Source: Polaribacter sp. SA4-12 (GTDB lineage Bacteria; Bacteroidota; Bacteroidia; Flavobacteriales; Flavobacteriaceae). Taken from it: a stretch of DNA of 64,000 nucleotides. Below, piece after piece: positions 34,211 to 43,554 of this stretch. Location: contig NZ_CP019334.1 in the NCBI RefSeq assembly GCF_002163675.1, positions 1,064,001 to 1,128,000 on the forward strand, written 5' to 3'. Made by a program: the position numbers and the translations under genes. Below the pieces are notes generated by a model. The model searched no databases and was not told where the DNA came from. It saw only the letters and a list, made by a program, of their open reading frames with translations. How positions within the stretch are numbered: position 1 is the first letter of the stretch; each line of letters starts with the position of its first letter.

Positions 34211-37200
34211 TTAGTTGATAATAATTTTTTGAGTAAAACTACCTTTTAAGCTTTTAACCTTTACAACATAAATACCTTTCTTTAAATTAGTAGTATTTAT
34301 TTTCATCTTTGATTCTTTTAAAGAATTATTTATGGTTATAACATTTTGACCTAATAAATTATAAATAAAAACCTCATCTATTAAATATTTAGATGAAATT
34401 AATAATTTATTATTTTTATTTAGAATTGAAAACTCATTTAACTCTTCATTATCTAACCCTAATACAGTTTCATTAAAAGTGATAAAGAAACGATCATTAT
34501 ACTCACCTGAATCAAGATTAATTATTGCTTTGTTAGAAGTGATATTATGATAGATTTTAGTAATTTTATCATATATATAAACGTTTGTATCTAAACTATT
34601 AATTTCATCAATATTAAATGTAACATTTCTATTTACATCACTTTTAACCTTTAATGGAATCACCAAATTAGAGTTGAATTTTTCAACCATAGTAATAACA
34701 TAGGGTAAGTCATTCTCTTCTAATTTTAAAGCCATATCGGTTGGGTTATAATCCCACATTTCTGCTCCTTTATATTCACTAGAAGAACTTATAAAATCTC
34801 TAAAACCAACTGAAATTGGTCTATGGTAAATTTTTCCATTATATAAAAACTCGAAACCTAATCTTATAATTGGAAAGTCTGATGATTTTTTCTTTTTCTG
34901 GTTTTTACTAAAGAAAACATTTGGTGTATTAAAATCTCTTTGAGTATTATTATTAAATGTAATTGCACCACCAGTAGCAGAAGCTTCTACAAAAAAACCT
35001 TGACCAACACCAACATATTGCCCTGGAACTTTATTAAGACCAATTAAAGCTGCATCTATTGAAGTAGCTGAATTACCGGCAGACATAAAACGGGTTGCAT
35101 AACCACCTAAATAGGTACCTCTAGAATGATCTATTTCATTACCTGCTTCATAAAAATATATAGTTCCATTTATGGCAGTGGAATTTTCAGTTGTAAAAAC
35201 ATCTATATCAATTGGTGAAGGGTAAGGGTTTCCTAACAAACTATAATTTCCAGCAGATATATCAGTTGTATATTCACCATCATTTGGCCTACCAACAAAA
35301 GTATAATTTTGTCCAGAAGCATTTCCTGTGCTTTTTTTATTAAAACCTTCTGTAGGGTTTAGCGTTGAAGTTTCTGTCATATCTCTTGACCAATCTCCTG
35401 AGTTTGTCAGTTTAGCTAACCATTTTCTACTTAAAGTAACTGGAGAAGTCGAATCATCACCATCAAAACCTCCTGTAAAAGTAATATCTAAAGGCGTATT
35501 AGATGCTGTTAATGCAGTTGACCCATCTTTTAAAACACCAAATAAATTATATGTTAAACCATCGGTAGTAACAGGAGATGTCCAATAACCACTTTGATAA
35601 ACGTTTGATAAAGTACCTTTTACGTCTTTATACAAATTACCTGTCCCAGATGCATTTTTAACTCCAGTATGTGTTTGTAATAGTTGTGCAGAGCCTAACA
35701 AACGTAAATCTCCACCTAACTCTAGAGCATTTGTAACTGTTAAGTTTACTCCATCTACAATTGTTAAAGTTTGACCGTTTTCTACATTTAAACAATCACA
35801 GTTTGTATCTGATGTAATTGTTATATCGCCTTGTACTCTTATTCCTAAAAGTAAATCTGTAGCACTGTCATCGGGCACACCAGAATTATTTCCACCAGAC
35901 CAACTTCCGTTATATACAATTTCATTATCTGCACATTCTATAAAGTCAAAACTAAGAACATCTGTATGTGCAACTGCATATAATACATCTTCGGCATCAT
36001 TAACTGTAAAAGCTAAATCTGTAAATGTAAATTCTAAATTTGCTGCAGCCTCATCACTATTTATATGACTATTTGCTTTTCCTATAAAACTTAATTGGGC
36101 TTCTGTATTTGAGTTAAGAGTTAAAACTACTGTTAGTCCTTCTGGTACATTACCAATAGTAACCTCAGAATCTGAAAATGTACCTGAACTAGCGAAAAAA
36201 GTATCTCCTGTTAATGTTATTAAAACAGGATTTGTAGTATCATCTATAGTACCATCATTTGGTGTTTCTGGTAATAATGATTTCATATAATATTGATTCA
36301 TATCATCACCAGCACTACCAGAGATATAAAATCTTGAACCATCATCATTTAAAAGAATATCTGTAACTGTGATTTCTTCTGTAGCTATAGAAAAAGAATT
36401 TGTATTTGATATTGTACCTGTAGTTACATCAAAATTATTTTCTAAAGTAAATTCGTAAATAGTATCTCCTGTATTACCAGCTATATAAAACTTACTTCCA
36501 TCACTATTAAAAGCAATTCCTTGCGGGGAGTTATCTATAGAAGTTATATTATAATTTCCATCATAGTCGGCTGCAAGTGTTGATAAATCATAATTAGTAG
36601 ATAATGAAAATTGAAAAACTCTATCTCTTCTATTTCCCAGTAAAAATAGTTTAGATCCATCATCATTAAAAACCATATCTCTTGGACTATTTTCGTTATT
36701 TGTTTCAGTAATATTAACGGAAAAAGGACCAGATTTTGTTACCGTAGAAGATAAGTCGAAATTAGTGGAAAGTGCATATTGATTAATTCCATCATCATCA
36801 TTACCAACTATAAATAAAGTTGAACCATCACCGTTAAAAGCTAATCCTAAAGGTGCTGCTTCTTCAGAAGCAATGGATAAAACACTTTCTAAAGAACCTG
36901 TACCAATATCATAAGGTACAGAAAGGTGAATTTCTAGTACTGTGTCTGAAGAGGAACCTATAACAAATAGTTTTGTACCATCATTATTAAAAACCATACC
37001 ATGTGGAGTTCTTTCAATTGTAGTAAATATATAGGTATCATCTGGTGTTACTGTAAATGTTGAAAGTGCAAAATCATAAGGTGTACTTAATGTGTATTCT
37101 TTTATTTCTTCATCAGTATTACCTGCAATATAGAATTTTGTACCGTCATTATTAATTAATAATGCATTAGGAACAGTTTCAGGTAGTGAAATTGATGTTG

Positions 37201-37987
37201 ATGTAATAACTGTAACCGATGATAGAGAATAACCAGTTGCTAAATTATAAGTATTTACATCATCTCCTGCAGCACCCATTATGTATAGTTTTGTGCCATC
37301 ATTATTAAATTCTATTGCTCTACCATTATTTTCTAATCCTACAACATCAATATCTGCATCTACACTTCCGGCAGTACTAATATCGTAATTTGTATCTAGG
37401 CTAAACTCAAAAACATGATCTGCACTTCTATCTAAAATAAATAATTTAGAACCATCATTATTAAACCTAAAACCCGTTAAATTGTCTCCATGACTAGTTG
37501 TTGGGCTTAAGTAAGTATCTATAGCTGCTTCGGCATTAAATACAACTGGTGTATCTAAAGTTATGTCTATACTAAAAAGATCCCATGGTGTATTTAGCAC
37601 AAATTCTGTAACATCATCTCCTGCTCCACCTAAAATATACATTTTTGTACCAGTACTATTAAAAAAAACATCTTCAGGATTACTTTCACTTGGGTTCACC
37701 CTAAAGTAACTTTGAATGGCTCCTTTAGTTGATACATCATAATCTGTGCTTAATGAATATTGCAAAACATAATCTCCCCCCGTACCAACAAGAAATAACT
37801 TTTTACCAGCATCACCATAAATCATACCGGTAGGACTAGCCTCTTGTCTAGGAATTCCGTATGCTCCAATATGTGTAGAAGTAGAAATATCAAAAGAGTT
37901 TGTACCAGAATACGCTAAACTTTGTGCATTATAAGACACTTGTATTAAAGAAAAAAATAAAAATATAGCAATATTTTTTTTTGTCAT
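34211..37987 (-). CDS. Large T9SS surface protein with beta-propeller repeats
   Basis: 1258 residues. A signal peptide (about 1-21) is followed by about ten repeats of 55-60 residues up to about 560, each with a core such as FNNDGTKLFILG, then ...EFSLDTNYDIST: a six- to eight-bladed or double propeller is likely. A middle cadherin-like or SWM-like beta-sandwich follows (about 570-660). Residues from about 690 to 1180 form the module shared with the 2799-residue adhesin. The C-terminus is a T9SS type A sorting domain (NLKKGIYVVKVKSLKGSFTQKIIIN). It should be secreted and anchored on the cell surface; the ligand is unknown. Confidence 0.85.
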   Translation of the reverse strand: MTKKNIAIFLFFSLIQVSYNAQSLAYSGTNSFDISTSTHIGAYGIPRQEASPTGMIYGDAGKKLFLVGTGGDYVLQYSLSTDYDVSTKGAIQSYFRVNPSESNPEDVFFNSTGTKMYILGGAGDDVTEFVLNTPWDLFSIDITLDTPVVFNAEAAIDTYLSPTTSHGDNLTGFRFNNDGSKLFILDRSADHVFEFSLDTNYDISTAGSVDADIDVVGLENNGRAIEFNNDGTKLYIMGAAGDDVNTYNLATGYSLSSVTVITSTSISLPETVPNALLINNDGTKFYIAGNTDEEIKEYTLSTPYDFALSTFTVTPDDTYIFTTIERTPHGMVFNNDGTKLFVIGSSSDTVLEIHLSVPYDIGTGSLESVLSIASEEAAPLGLAFNGDGSTLFIVGNDDDGINQYALSTNFDLSSTVTKSGPFSVNITETNNENSPRDMVFNDDGSKLFLLGNRRDRVFQFSLSTNYDLSTLAADYDGNYNITSIDNSPQGIAFNSDGSKFYIAGNTGDTIYEFTLENNFDVTTGTISNTNSFSIATEEITVTDILLNDDGSRFYISGSAGDDMNQYYMKSLLPETPNDGTIDDTTNPVLITLTGDTFFASSGTFSDSEVTIGNVPEGLTVVLTLNSNTEAQLSFIGKANSHINSDEAAANLEFTFTDLAFTVNDAEDVLYAVAHTDVLSFDFIECADNEIVYNGSWSGGNNSGVPDDSATDLLLGIRVQGDITITSDTNCDCLNVENGQTLTIVDGVNLTVTNALELGGDLRLLGSAQLLQTHTGVKNASGTGNLYKDVKGTLSNVYQSGYWTSPVTTDGLTYNLFGVLKDGSTALTASNTPLDITFTGGFDGDDSTSPVTLSRKWLAKLTNSGDWSRDMTETSTLNPTEGFNKKSTGNASGQNYTFVGRPNDGEYTTDISAGNYSLLGNPYPSPIDIDVFTTENSTAINGTIYFYEAGNEIDHSRGTYLGGYATRFMSAGNSATSIDAALIGLNKVPGQYVGVGQGFFVEASATGGAITFNNNTQRDFNTPNVFFSKNQKKKKSSDFPIIRLGFEFLYNGKIYHRPISVGFRDFISSSSEYKGAEMWDYNPTDMALKLEENDLPYVITMVEKFNSNLVIPLKVKSDVNRNVTFNIDEINSLDTNVYIYDKITKIYHNITSNKAIINLDSGEYNDRFFITFNETVLGLDNEELNEFSILNKNNKLLISSKYLIDEVFIYNLLGQNVITINNSLKESKMKINTTNLKKGIYVVKVKSLKGSFTQKIIIN

Positions 37988-38070
37988 AGCTAATTATATT
38001 TTTAGTGAGATTTAAAATAAATTAGATGATAAATATAAGGGGGTTTAGAGAAAAAAAACTTTTAAAAATC

Positions 38071-38916
38071 TTATTTTTTTCTAAACATTAACCAAATACC
38101 AATTAAAACTAAAGGAATGCTTAAAACTTGCCCTGTATTTAAAGGACTAAAAAGCCATTCTTCTCCCCTAATTTCTACTTGTGGTTCTTTTAAAAATTCT
38201 ATGATGAAACGTAAAGACCATAAAACCACCATAAATAACCCAAAAAGGTAACCAGTTTGCTTCTTTTTATTTGTTTTCCAATACAAGTGCCACATTACAA
38301 AAAACAAGGCTAAATAACTAAAAGCTTCATATAATTGCGTTGGATGTCTTGCTGTTGTTTCTCCTGCAGCTTTAAAGATTACTCCAAAATTAGAACCAGT
38401 TTCTTTTCCATAAATTTCTGAATTGAAAAAGTTTCCAAAACGGATAAAAAATCCTGCTAAAGCAACCATAATTGCCAATCTATCTAAAATAAACAACCAA
38501 GGTTTTTGTAAGTGTTTTTTTGAATAAAAGTACAATGCAATCGGGATTCCTATTGCTGCTCCATGACTTGCAAAACCAGTAAAACCTGTAAATTTCCATC
38601 CTTTTATTATTCCGAATAAAGAATCGTTTGCACTTTCTTTTATTGGTAAAAATATTTCTAATAAATGATTTTGATAATAAGACCAGCTATAGAAAAATAC
38701 ATCTCCTAAACGCATACCTACAAGCATAGAAACAAAAACATACATAAATAAAATATCTAGTTTTTCTTCTGGAATTTTATCTTCTATATAGATTTTTTTC
38801 ATCAATCTTAAGCCCAATAAAAATGCTGCAACGAACATTAAACTGTACCAACGAATCACAAAAAAACCTAAATCAATCCCTATTGAAGGATTCCACTCTA
38901 TTGCTAAAAAACTCAT
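38071..38916 (-). CDS. lgt: Prolipoprotein diacylglyceryl transferase
   Basis: 281 residues from ATG 38916, which gives MSFLAIEWNPS; an in-frame TTG at 38940 lies inside the repeat arm upstream and is not used. Lgt features: several membrane segments, GFASHGAAIGI (catalytic-region HGG-like motif), RFGNFFNSEIYG (the Lgt signature RxGN..N) and HPTQLYEA. It attaches diacylglycerol to the lipobox Cys, the first step for all lipoproteins in this window. Likely cotranscribed with yidD and cysS. Confidence 0.95.
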   Translation of the reverse strand: MSFLAIEWNPSIGIDLGFFVIRWYSLMFVAAFLLGLRLMKKIYIEDKIPEEKLDILFMYVFVSMLVGMRLGDVFFYSWSYYQNHLLEIFLPIKESANDSLFGIIKGWKFTGFTGFASHGAAIGIPIALYFYSKKHLQKPWLFILDRLAIMVALAGFFIRFGNFFNSEIYGKETGSNFGVIFKAAGETTARHPTQLYEAFSYLALFFVMWHLYWKTNKKKQTGYLFGLFMVVLWSLRFIIEFLKEPQVEIRGEEWLFSPLNTGQVLSIPLVLIGIWLMFRKK

Positions 38917-38940
38917 ATACTTCTTTATATGTCTGGTCAA

Positions 38941-38995
38941 GCGCAGTCGAGACCTAATTATTAAAACGTAATTTTAAAAAACCTCTCGACTGCGC
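38941..38995. repeat. Inverted repeat GCGCAGTCGAGA / TCTCGACTGCGC
   Basis: Perfect 12-base arms at 38941-38952 and 38984-38995 flank an AT-rich loop of 31 bases. The right arm also folds on itself (CCTCTCGA...CTCGAGG). The GC-rich arms stand out from the AT-rich setting, as in short intergenic repeats of flavobacteria. It lies between lgt and yidD. Confidence 0.7.
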
Positions 38996-39010
38996 TCGAG
39001 GTGACAATTT

Positions 39011-39244
39011 TTATTCTTTCTTATCTGGCACTGGATCATAACCACTTCCACCCCAAGGATGGCAACTAAATATTCTTTTTAACGCTAACCAACCTCCTTT
39101 AAATAAACCATGTTTTTGTAACGCCTCTATAGTATAATGTGAACACGTAGGACTGTATCTACAAGTTGATGGTGTAAATGGTGAAATTGCGGTTTGATAA
39201 AAGCGTACCAACAATATGAATGGAAATGAAAGTATTTTTTTCAA
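39011..39244 (-). CDS. yidD: Membrane protein insertion efficiency factor YidD
   Basis: 77 residues, the usual YidD length, with the conserved [32 protein letters not shown] block and GGSGYDPVP at the end. It assists YidC in membrane protein insertion. The start is TTG at 39244: an in-frame TAG lies two codons upstream and no ATG occurs before the conserved block. Confidence 0.9.
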   Translation of the reverse strand: MKKILSFPFILLVRFYQTAISPFTPSTCRYSPTCSHYTIEALQKHGLFKGGWLALKRIFSCHPWGGSGYDPVPDKKE

Positions 39245-39269
39245 AAACTAAACCCTATTTATTTCTAAA

Positions 39270-39313
39270 AGTTCTCGATACAATTTCAATAAAAAATCGA
39301 AATCACTCGAACT
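39270..39313. repeat. Imperfect palindrome AGTTCTCGA ... TCGAACT
   Basis: AGTTCTCGAT (39270-39279) and ACTCGAACT (39305-39313) flank a second internal ATTTC/GAAAT pairing. It lies between yidD and cysS and has the look of a second class of intergenic repeat. Confidence 0.45.
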
Positions 39314-39333
39314 GACAGACTCGTAATTTATAA

Positions 39334-40812
39334 TTAATTTATTAAAAAAGTGGTGCCTTCTTTACCGTCTTTTAATTGAATTCCTAATGCAATTAACTCG
39401 TCTCTAATTTGATCTGACAATGCCCAATCTTTATTTTCTCTTGCCTCTTTTCTTAATTTGATTAACAATTCTACGACTCCATTTATTTTTTCTGAATTGT
39501 CTTGAGAATTTTCATTCATCAATCCTAAAACATCAAATACAAAGGCATTTATAGTTGTTTTAAGTTCTTCTAAATCATCCGAAGTTAAACTTGCTTTTTG
39601 CTCTTTTATTAGGTTGATAACTTTAACAGCATCAAATAAATTTGCAATTAAAATAGGTGTATTAAAATCGTCATTCATTGCTGAATAACATGCTTTTTTC
39701 CATTTTTGAACATCAAACGTAGATGTTTTTCCTGCTTCAATTTTAGGAATAAAATTAACAGCTTCCATCAGTTTAGAATGTCCTTTTTCTGATGCTTCTA
39801 AAGCGTCTCCAGAAAAATCTAAGATGCTTCTATAATTGGCTTGCAAATTAAAGAAACGAACTACACTTGCAGAAAATGCTTTTGGTAAAAGGTCGTTTTC
39901 TCCACTTAAAATTTCATTTGGTAAAATAAAATTTCCTGTAGATTTTGCCATTTTCTGGCTATTTAACAACAGCATATTTGTGTGCATCCAATAATTAACG
40001 GGCGTTTTACCACTACACGTTTTAGATTGTGCAATTTCACATTCGTGATGAGGGAATTTTAAATCCATTCCACCTCCATGAATATCAAAACTTTCGCCTA
40101 AATATTTTGTACTCATTACAGAACATTCTAAATGCCAACCAGGAAAACCATCACTCCAAGGTGAAGGCCAACGCATAATATGACGCTCGTCTGCTTTTTT
40201 CCAAAGTGCAAAATCTTGTGGGTTTTTCTTATCTGATTGTCCGTCTAAAGTTCTGGTATTGTGAATTAAATCTTCCACTTTTCTTCCAGAAAGGATTCCG
40301 TAATTTTCTTTTTTATTGTATTCTAAAACATCAAAATATACAGAACCATTTACTTCATAAGCAAAACCTTTATCCATGATTTCTTTAATCATTTCTATCT
40401 GCTCAACAATATGACCTGTTGCAGTTGGCTCTATACTTGGTGGTAAAAAGTTGTAGTTTTTTAATACATCATGAAAGTCTACAGTGTAACGCTGTACAAC
40501 TTCCATTGGCTCAATTTTTTCGATACGTGCTTTCTTCGCAATTCGGTCTTCACCTTCATCTGCATCGTTTTCTAAATGACCAGCATCTGTAATATTACGC
40601 ACATAACGCACTTTATAGCCTAAATGTAATAGGTATCTATACACAACATCGAAGAACATAAAGGTTCTAACATTACCTAAATGTGCGTTGCTATAAACTG
40701 TGGGACCACAAACGTACATACCTACGTATCCGTCTGTTATGGTTTTAAAATCCTCTTTAGTTTTGGTTAAAGAGTTATATACTTTAAGTTGATTTTCTTT
40801 GTAGAGTTCCAT
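39334..40812 (-). CDS. cysS: Cysteinyl-tRNA synthetase
   Basis: 492 residues with the class I signatures: the HIGH-type motif in [16 protein letters not shown] near the N-terminus, [10 protein letters not shown] with the zinc Cys, [17 protein letters not shown], and the KMSKS loop as KMAKSTGN. It charges tRNA-Cys. Downstream on the same strand are yidD and lgt, an arrangement seen in flavobacteria. Confidence 0.97.
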   Translation of the reverse strand: MELYKENQLKVYNSLTKTKEDFKTITDGYVGMYVCGPTVYSNAHLGNVRTFMFFDVVYRYLLHLGYKVRYVRNITDAGHLENDADEGEDRIAKKARIEKIEPMEVVQRYTVDFHDVLKNYNFLPPSIEPTATGHIVEQIEMIKEIMDKGFAYEVNGSVYFDVLEYNKKENYGILSGRKVEDLIHNTRTLDGQSDKKNPQDFALWKKADERHIMRWPSPWSDGFPGWHLECSVMSTKYLGESFDIHGGGMDLKFPHHECEIAQSKTCSGKTPVNYWMHTNMLLLNSQKMAKSTGNFILPNEILSGENDLLPKAFSASVVRFFNLQANYRSILDFSGDALEASEKGHSKLMEAVNFIPKIEAGKTSTFDVQKWKKACYSAMNDDFNTPILIANLFDAVKVINLIKEQKASLTSDDLEELKTTINAFVFDVLGLMNENSQDNSEKINGVVELLIKLRKEARENKDWALSDQIRDELIALGIQLKDGKEGTTFLIN

Positions 40813-40909
40813 TAAAAAAATTACTATTTACAGCCGATAAAGATAGGCACTTTAAAAAGAATAGCGAAATGGAATTTGTTAGAAGTTTGGTAAATAAAAT
40901 GTATCTAAT

Positions 40910-42370
40910 TTATTTGATAACTATAGTACTATATTCTGCATTCAATTCAATTTTATTTTTTGTGTTTTCGTTTGATATATTTGATGTTGTACTTATCTCA
41001 TTCGTCTTTATTACTTTATTTATAACACCAAAAGATGTTTTGTTATCTAATTTACTCGTGTTGATATTATATATAAAAGATGTTTTTACATCACCCAAAA
41101 GAATAGAAGCATCTGAGTTACTTAAGTTTAATACAAACTTGCCAAAATTAGGATTAAAACGATTAATCGTCAATTCACCAAACTTATCAGAAAGGTGTAC
41201 GTTTTCATTAATAAGGCTAATATTTAAGCCTGAAGAATTATTAGATAATGTTGTATTTGTAACTGATGCAATTTTTGCATCAGTTACATTATTTAAGAAT
41301 AAAGTACACCCGTTTAAATCGTTTATAGAAACCTTAGAATAATCTATCGTTAGTCTTCCTCCATTTAAATTACTCGCATCAAAACCACCATAACTTACTT
41401 TACCAAAAGCTTTTGTGTTTGGTAATTTGACTTTACAATGACGTGTATTTAAGTTGAAAGTTGCATTTTTTGGAACTTTAATTTCTAGTCTTTTTTTAAT
41501 CTTAATTTTCTTTCCATTGATGGTTAAATCATTTGAATTCGAATTAAAATTTAACTTCATTTCCATTATATGTTTCTTAGCTTCTGCTAACTCCTTTTTA
41601 ATCTTCTCTTTGTCTATTTTTTTGATTTCTAGCCTTGCTTTAGCCAAACCTTCTTTAATTTCTTTCATCTTAATTTTCCTAAGACTTTTCTTAGACTCAA
41701 TAAGATTCTTTCTCATTTTAATCTTTGCAACAGACATTTTCTCTTTTAACTCTTTGTATTTTTTACTTTTCTTAAAAGCGTCCCATTCCTTTTTAGATTT
41801 TATACTAATTTTATCTTCACCATCATTCCATTCAAAAGAATAATCTCCATCTTTACCAACTATCTCATCAAGATTTTCTAAGTCTTCTAAGATGTGCATT
41901 CCATCAAAATCGAAGTCAAAATCAAAATCCATTTCAGGGATTACAATCGCTTCAAAATTTGGCATTTCAATATCTGGCATTTCAATATCAGGCATTTCAA
42001 TATCAGGAAAGTTAAAATCTGTATCATTAAAAATGATAAAATCGTTTCTAAAACCTAAAGAATTGTTACCCTGAGAAGTAATTTTTACTTTACTTTTATT
42101 CCCTAAAGCTTCAAAATTCCAATTTTTAAAATACTTTTCTGCTTCTTCTTTAGAAAGTCCTTCAATTTCTATAAATGCCTCAACTTGCACTTCATTTTTA
42201 TTCCAAGTACTTACATTTATTTCAGTGTTAGAAGCATTTATGGCAACTTCTACGTCTTTATTTACTTTAAATTTTTCTGTAAACTTTTCATCAAACTTTT
42301 GGGCAAAAGTTGTTCCTAAAAAACAGATGGCAATTAAAGTTAATATTGGTTTATATAATTTGTGTTTCAT
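40910..42370 (-). CDS. Secreted beta-helix-like protein encoded behind sigma/anti-sigma pair
   Basis: 486 residues. A signal peptide (about 1-23, ending TFAQ) is followed by VNKDVEVAINASNTEINVSTWNKNEVQVEAFIEI, the DUF4097-like start of putative adhesins. Three copies of the five-residue unit DIEMP (near 123-140) are followed by a long Lys/Glu-rich helical region (about 205-285), and then by short regular beta-strands (about 295-486, e.g. INDLNGCTLFLNNVTDAKIAS). Its start overlaps the anti-sigma gene by 20 bases, so it is the third gene of the sigma operon and may be its envelope-facing target. Confidence 0.7.
   Translation of the reverse strand: MKHKLYKPILTLIAICFLGTTFAQKFDEKFTEKFKVNKDVEVAINASNTEINVSTWNKNEVQVEAFIEIEGLSKEEAEKYFKNWNFEALGNKSKVKITSQGNNSLGFRNDFIIFNDTDFNFPDIEMPDIEMPDIEMPNFEAIVIPEMDFDFDFDFDGMHILEDLENLDEIVGKDGDYSFEWNDGEDKISIKSKKEWDAFKKSKKYKELKEKMSVAKIKMRKNLIESKKSLRKIKMKEIKEGLAKARLEIKKIDKEKIKKELAEAKKHIMEMKLNFNSNSNDLTINGKKIKIKKRLEIKVPKNATFNLNTRHCKVKLPNTKAFGKVSYGGFDASNLNGGRLTIDYSKVSINDLNGCTLFLNNVTDAKIASVTNTTLSNNSSGLNISLINENVHLSDKFGELTINRFNPNFGKFVLNLSNSDASILLGDVKTSFIYNINTSKLDNKTSFGVINKVIKTNEISTTSNISNENTKNKIELNAEYSTIVIK
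41961..42005 (-). repeat. 15-bp tandem repeat encoding DIEMP units
   Basis: Three units of GGCATTTCAATATCW on the plus strand, corresponding to DIEMP repeats on the minus strand. They differ by a single base. Confidence 0.85.
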
Positions 42371-42923
42371 TTTGTTTTGTGTTTAAATTTTTAAGTTGTT
42401 TTAATTGCTTTTGCAAGCGTTTTAACAGCTGTAAGCGTAATTGTAAATTACTAATCAATGCATCTATTATTGAATCATTAACCCCATTTGTATTGAGCTC
42501 TAGCGTTAACGATTTGTAATTTTTGGTGAGTTCTGCTATTTTAAATAAATAACCATCAACGATTTCTTTATTCTCCTCAGTTAAATCTAACTGACTAATT
42601 TCTAAATCGATACTCTTTATATAATATGTCTCTATGGTTTGAAATTCCGGAGAAATACTACCTAAACTAATTTCCTTTTGTACAGAACTTGTTTCAACAT
42701 CTTTTATATTCGTTGCATTTTCTGTTGGATAAAATTTAATAGCCAAACTAATTAACAACACAATCGAAGCTGCTACAGACAACCATTTATAATTTTTCTT
42801 TTTGGTTTTTTGTTGATGCATTTCTGACTGTAATAAAGCTTCAAACTTATTAGAATGATTTGCAGATAATTCTACATTTTCTTCCTGATAACCTTTTAAT
42901 GAATTTCTAATATCTTGCTGCAT
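42351..42923 (-). CDS. Probable anti-sigma factor with one membrane segment
   Basis: 190 residues, N-terminal cytosolic part of about 45 residues (MQQDIRNSLKGYQEENVELSANHSNKFEALLQ), then KKKNYKWLSVAASIVLLISLAIKFY as the single membrane helix, and a periplasmic part with coiled-coil helices. It overlaps the sigma gene by 17 bases and the downstream gene by 20 bases. This order is typical of a sigma/anti-sigma pair, but there is no classical zinc-binding anti-sigma motif, so the role is inferred from context. Confidence 0.65.
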   Translation of the reverse strand: MQQDIRNSLKGYQEENVELSANHSNKFEALLQSEMHQQKTKKKNYKWLSVAASIVLLISLAIKFYPTENATNIKDVETSSVQKEISLGSISPEFQTIETYYIKSIDLEISQLDLTEENKEIVDGYLFKIAELTKNYKSLTLELNTNGVNDSIIDALISNLQLRLQLLKRLQKQLKQLKNLNTKQNETQII

Positions 42924-43464
42924 AACTCGTATTTTTTAATGCTTCTTTCAGTATTTTTTTCCCTCTTAATAAATGTGTTCGAGAAGTAGTTTCTGTAATT
43001 TTTAAAACTTCCGATATTTCTTGATGATCATAGCCTTCCAACAAATAAAGCGTTAAAACCAATCTATATTTCTCTTTTAAACCGTTAATCTCTTCTACAA
43101 TTCCTTCAATTGAAATATCACTATCAACATTCCAATCATCTTCATCTGCTTTTGCAATTACTTCTTCATTTATAGAAACCAATTCCAGTTTATTTTTCTT
43201 TAATTGATCTATACTTTGGTTGATCACAATTCTTTTTAACCAAGCCCCAAAAGCGACTTCATTTTTATAATTTTCGATATTCTTAAACGCCTTTATAAAA
43301 GCATCTTGCATAACATCTTCTGCTACAAATTTGTCTTTTACATATCTAAAAGCGACCAAGAACATTGCCTTGCAATACAAATTATACAACTGCATTTGTG
43401 CTTTGCTGCAGTCTTTTTTGCATTGGTCAATAATTGGTTGATGTAGTTGTTTGGTTGATCTCAT
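42907..43464 (-). CDS. ECF-type RNA polymerase sigma factor
   Basis: 185 residues with sigma region 2 (KAMFLVAFRYVKDKFVAEDVMQDAFIKAFKNIENYKN, GAWLKRIVINQSIDQLKK) and region 4 (LKEKYRLVLTLYLLEGYDHQEISEVLKITETTSRTHLLRGKKILKEAL). It directs RNA polymerase to a specific stress or surface regulon. It heads the operon sigma, anti-sigma, secreted protein; the stimulus is unknown. Confidence 0.9.
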   Translation of the reverse strand: MRSTKQLHQPIIDQCKKDCSKAQMQLYNLYCKAMFLVAFRYVKDKFVAEDVMQDAFIKAFKNIENYKNEVAFGAWLKRIVINQSIDQLKKNKLELVSINEEVIAKADEDDWNVDSDISIEGIVEEINGLKEKYRLVLTLYLLEGYDHQEISEVLKITETTSRTHLLRGKKILKEALKNTSYAARY

Positions 43465-43554
43465 TAAAACTTTCTTACACTAAAGACGATACATTTTTGG
43501 TTATGTTGCAAAATGCAAAATATTTATGATTAAATTTACATATTAACTTTTACA

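Noticed and set aside
40869..41342. 157-codon plus-strand open frame with membrane-like segments
   Set aside because: Lies antisense to the secreted third gene of the sigma operon. The hydrophobic text is the complement of its beta-strands.
41454..41843. 129-codon plus-strand open frame
   Set aside because: Antisense to the Lys/Glu-rich helical region of the same gene; Phe/Leu-rich text is the expected mirror of Lys/Glu codons.
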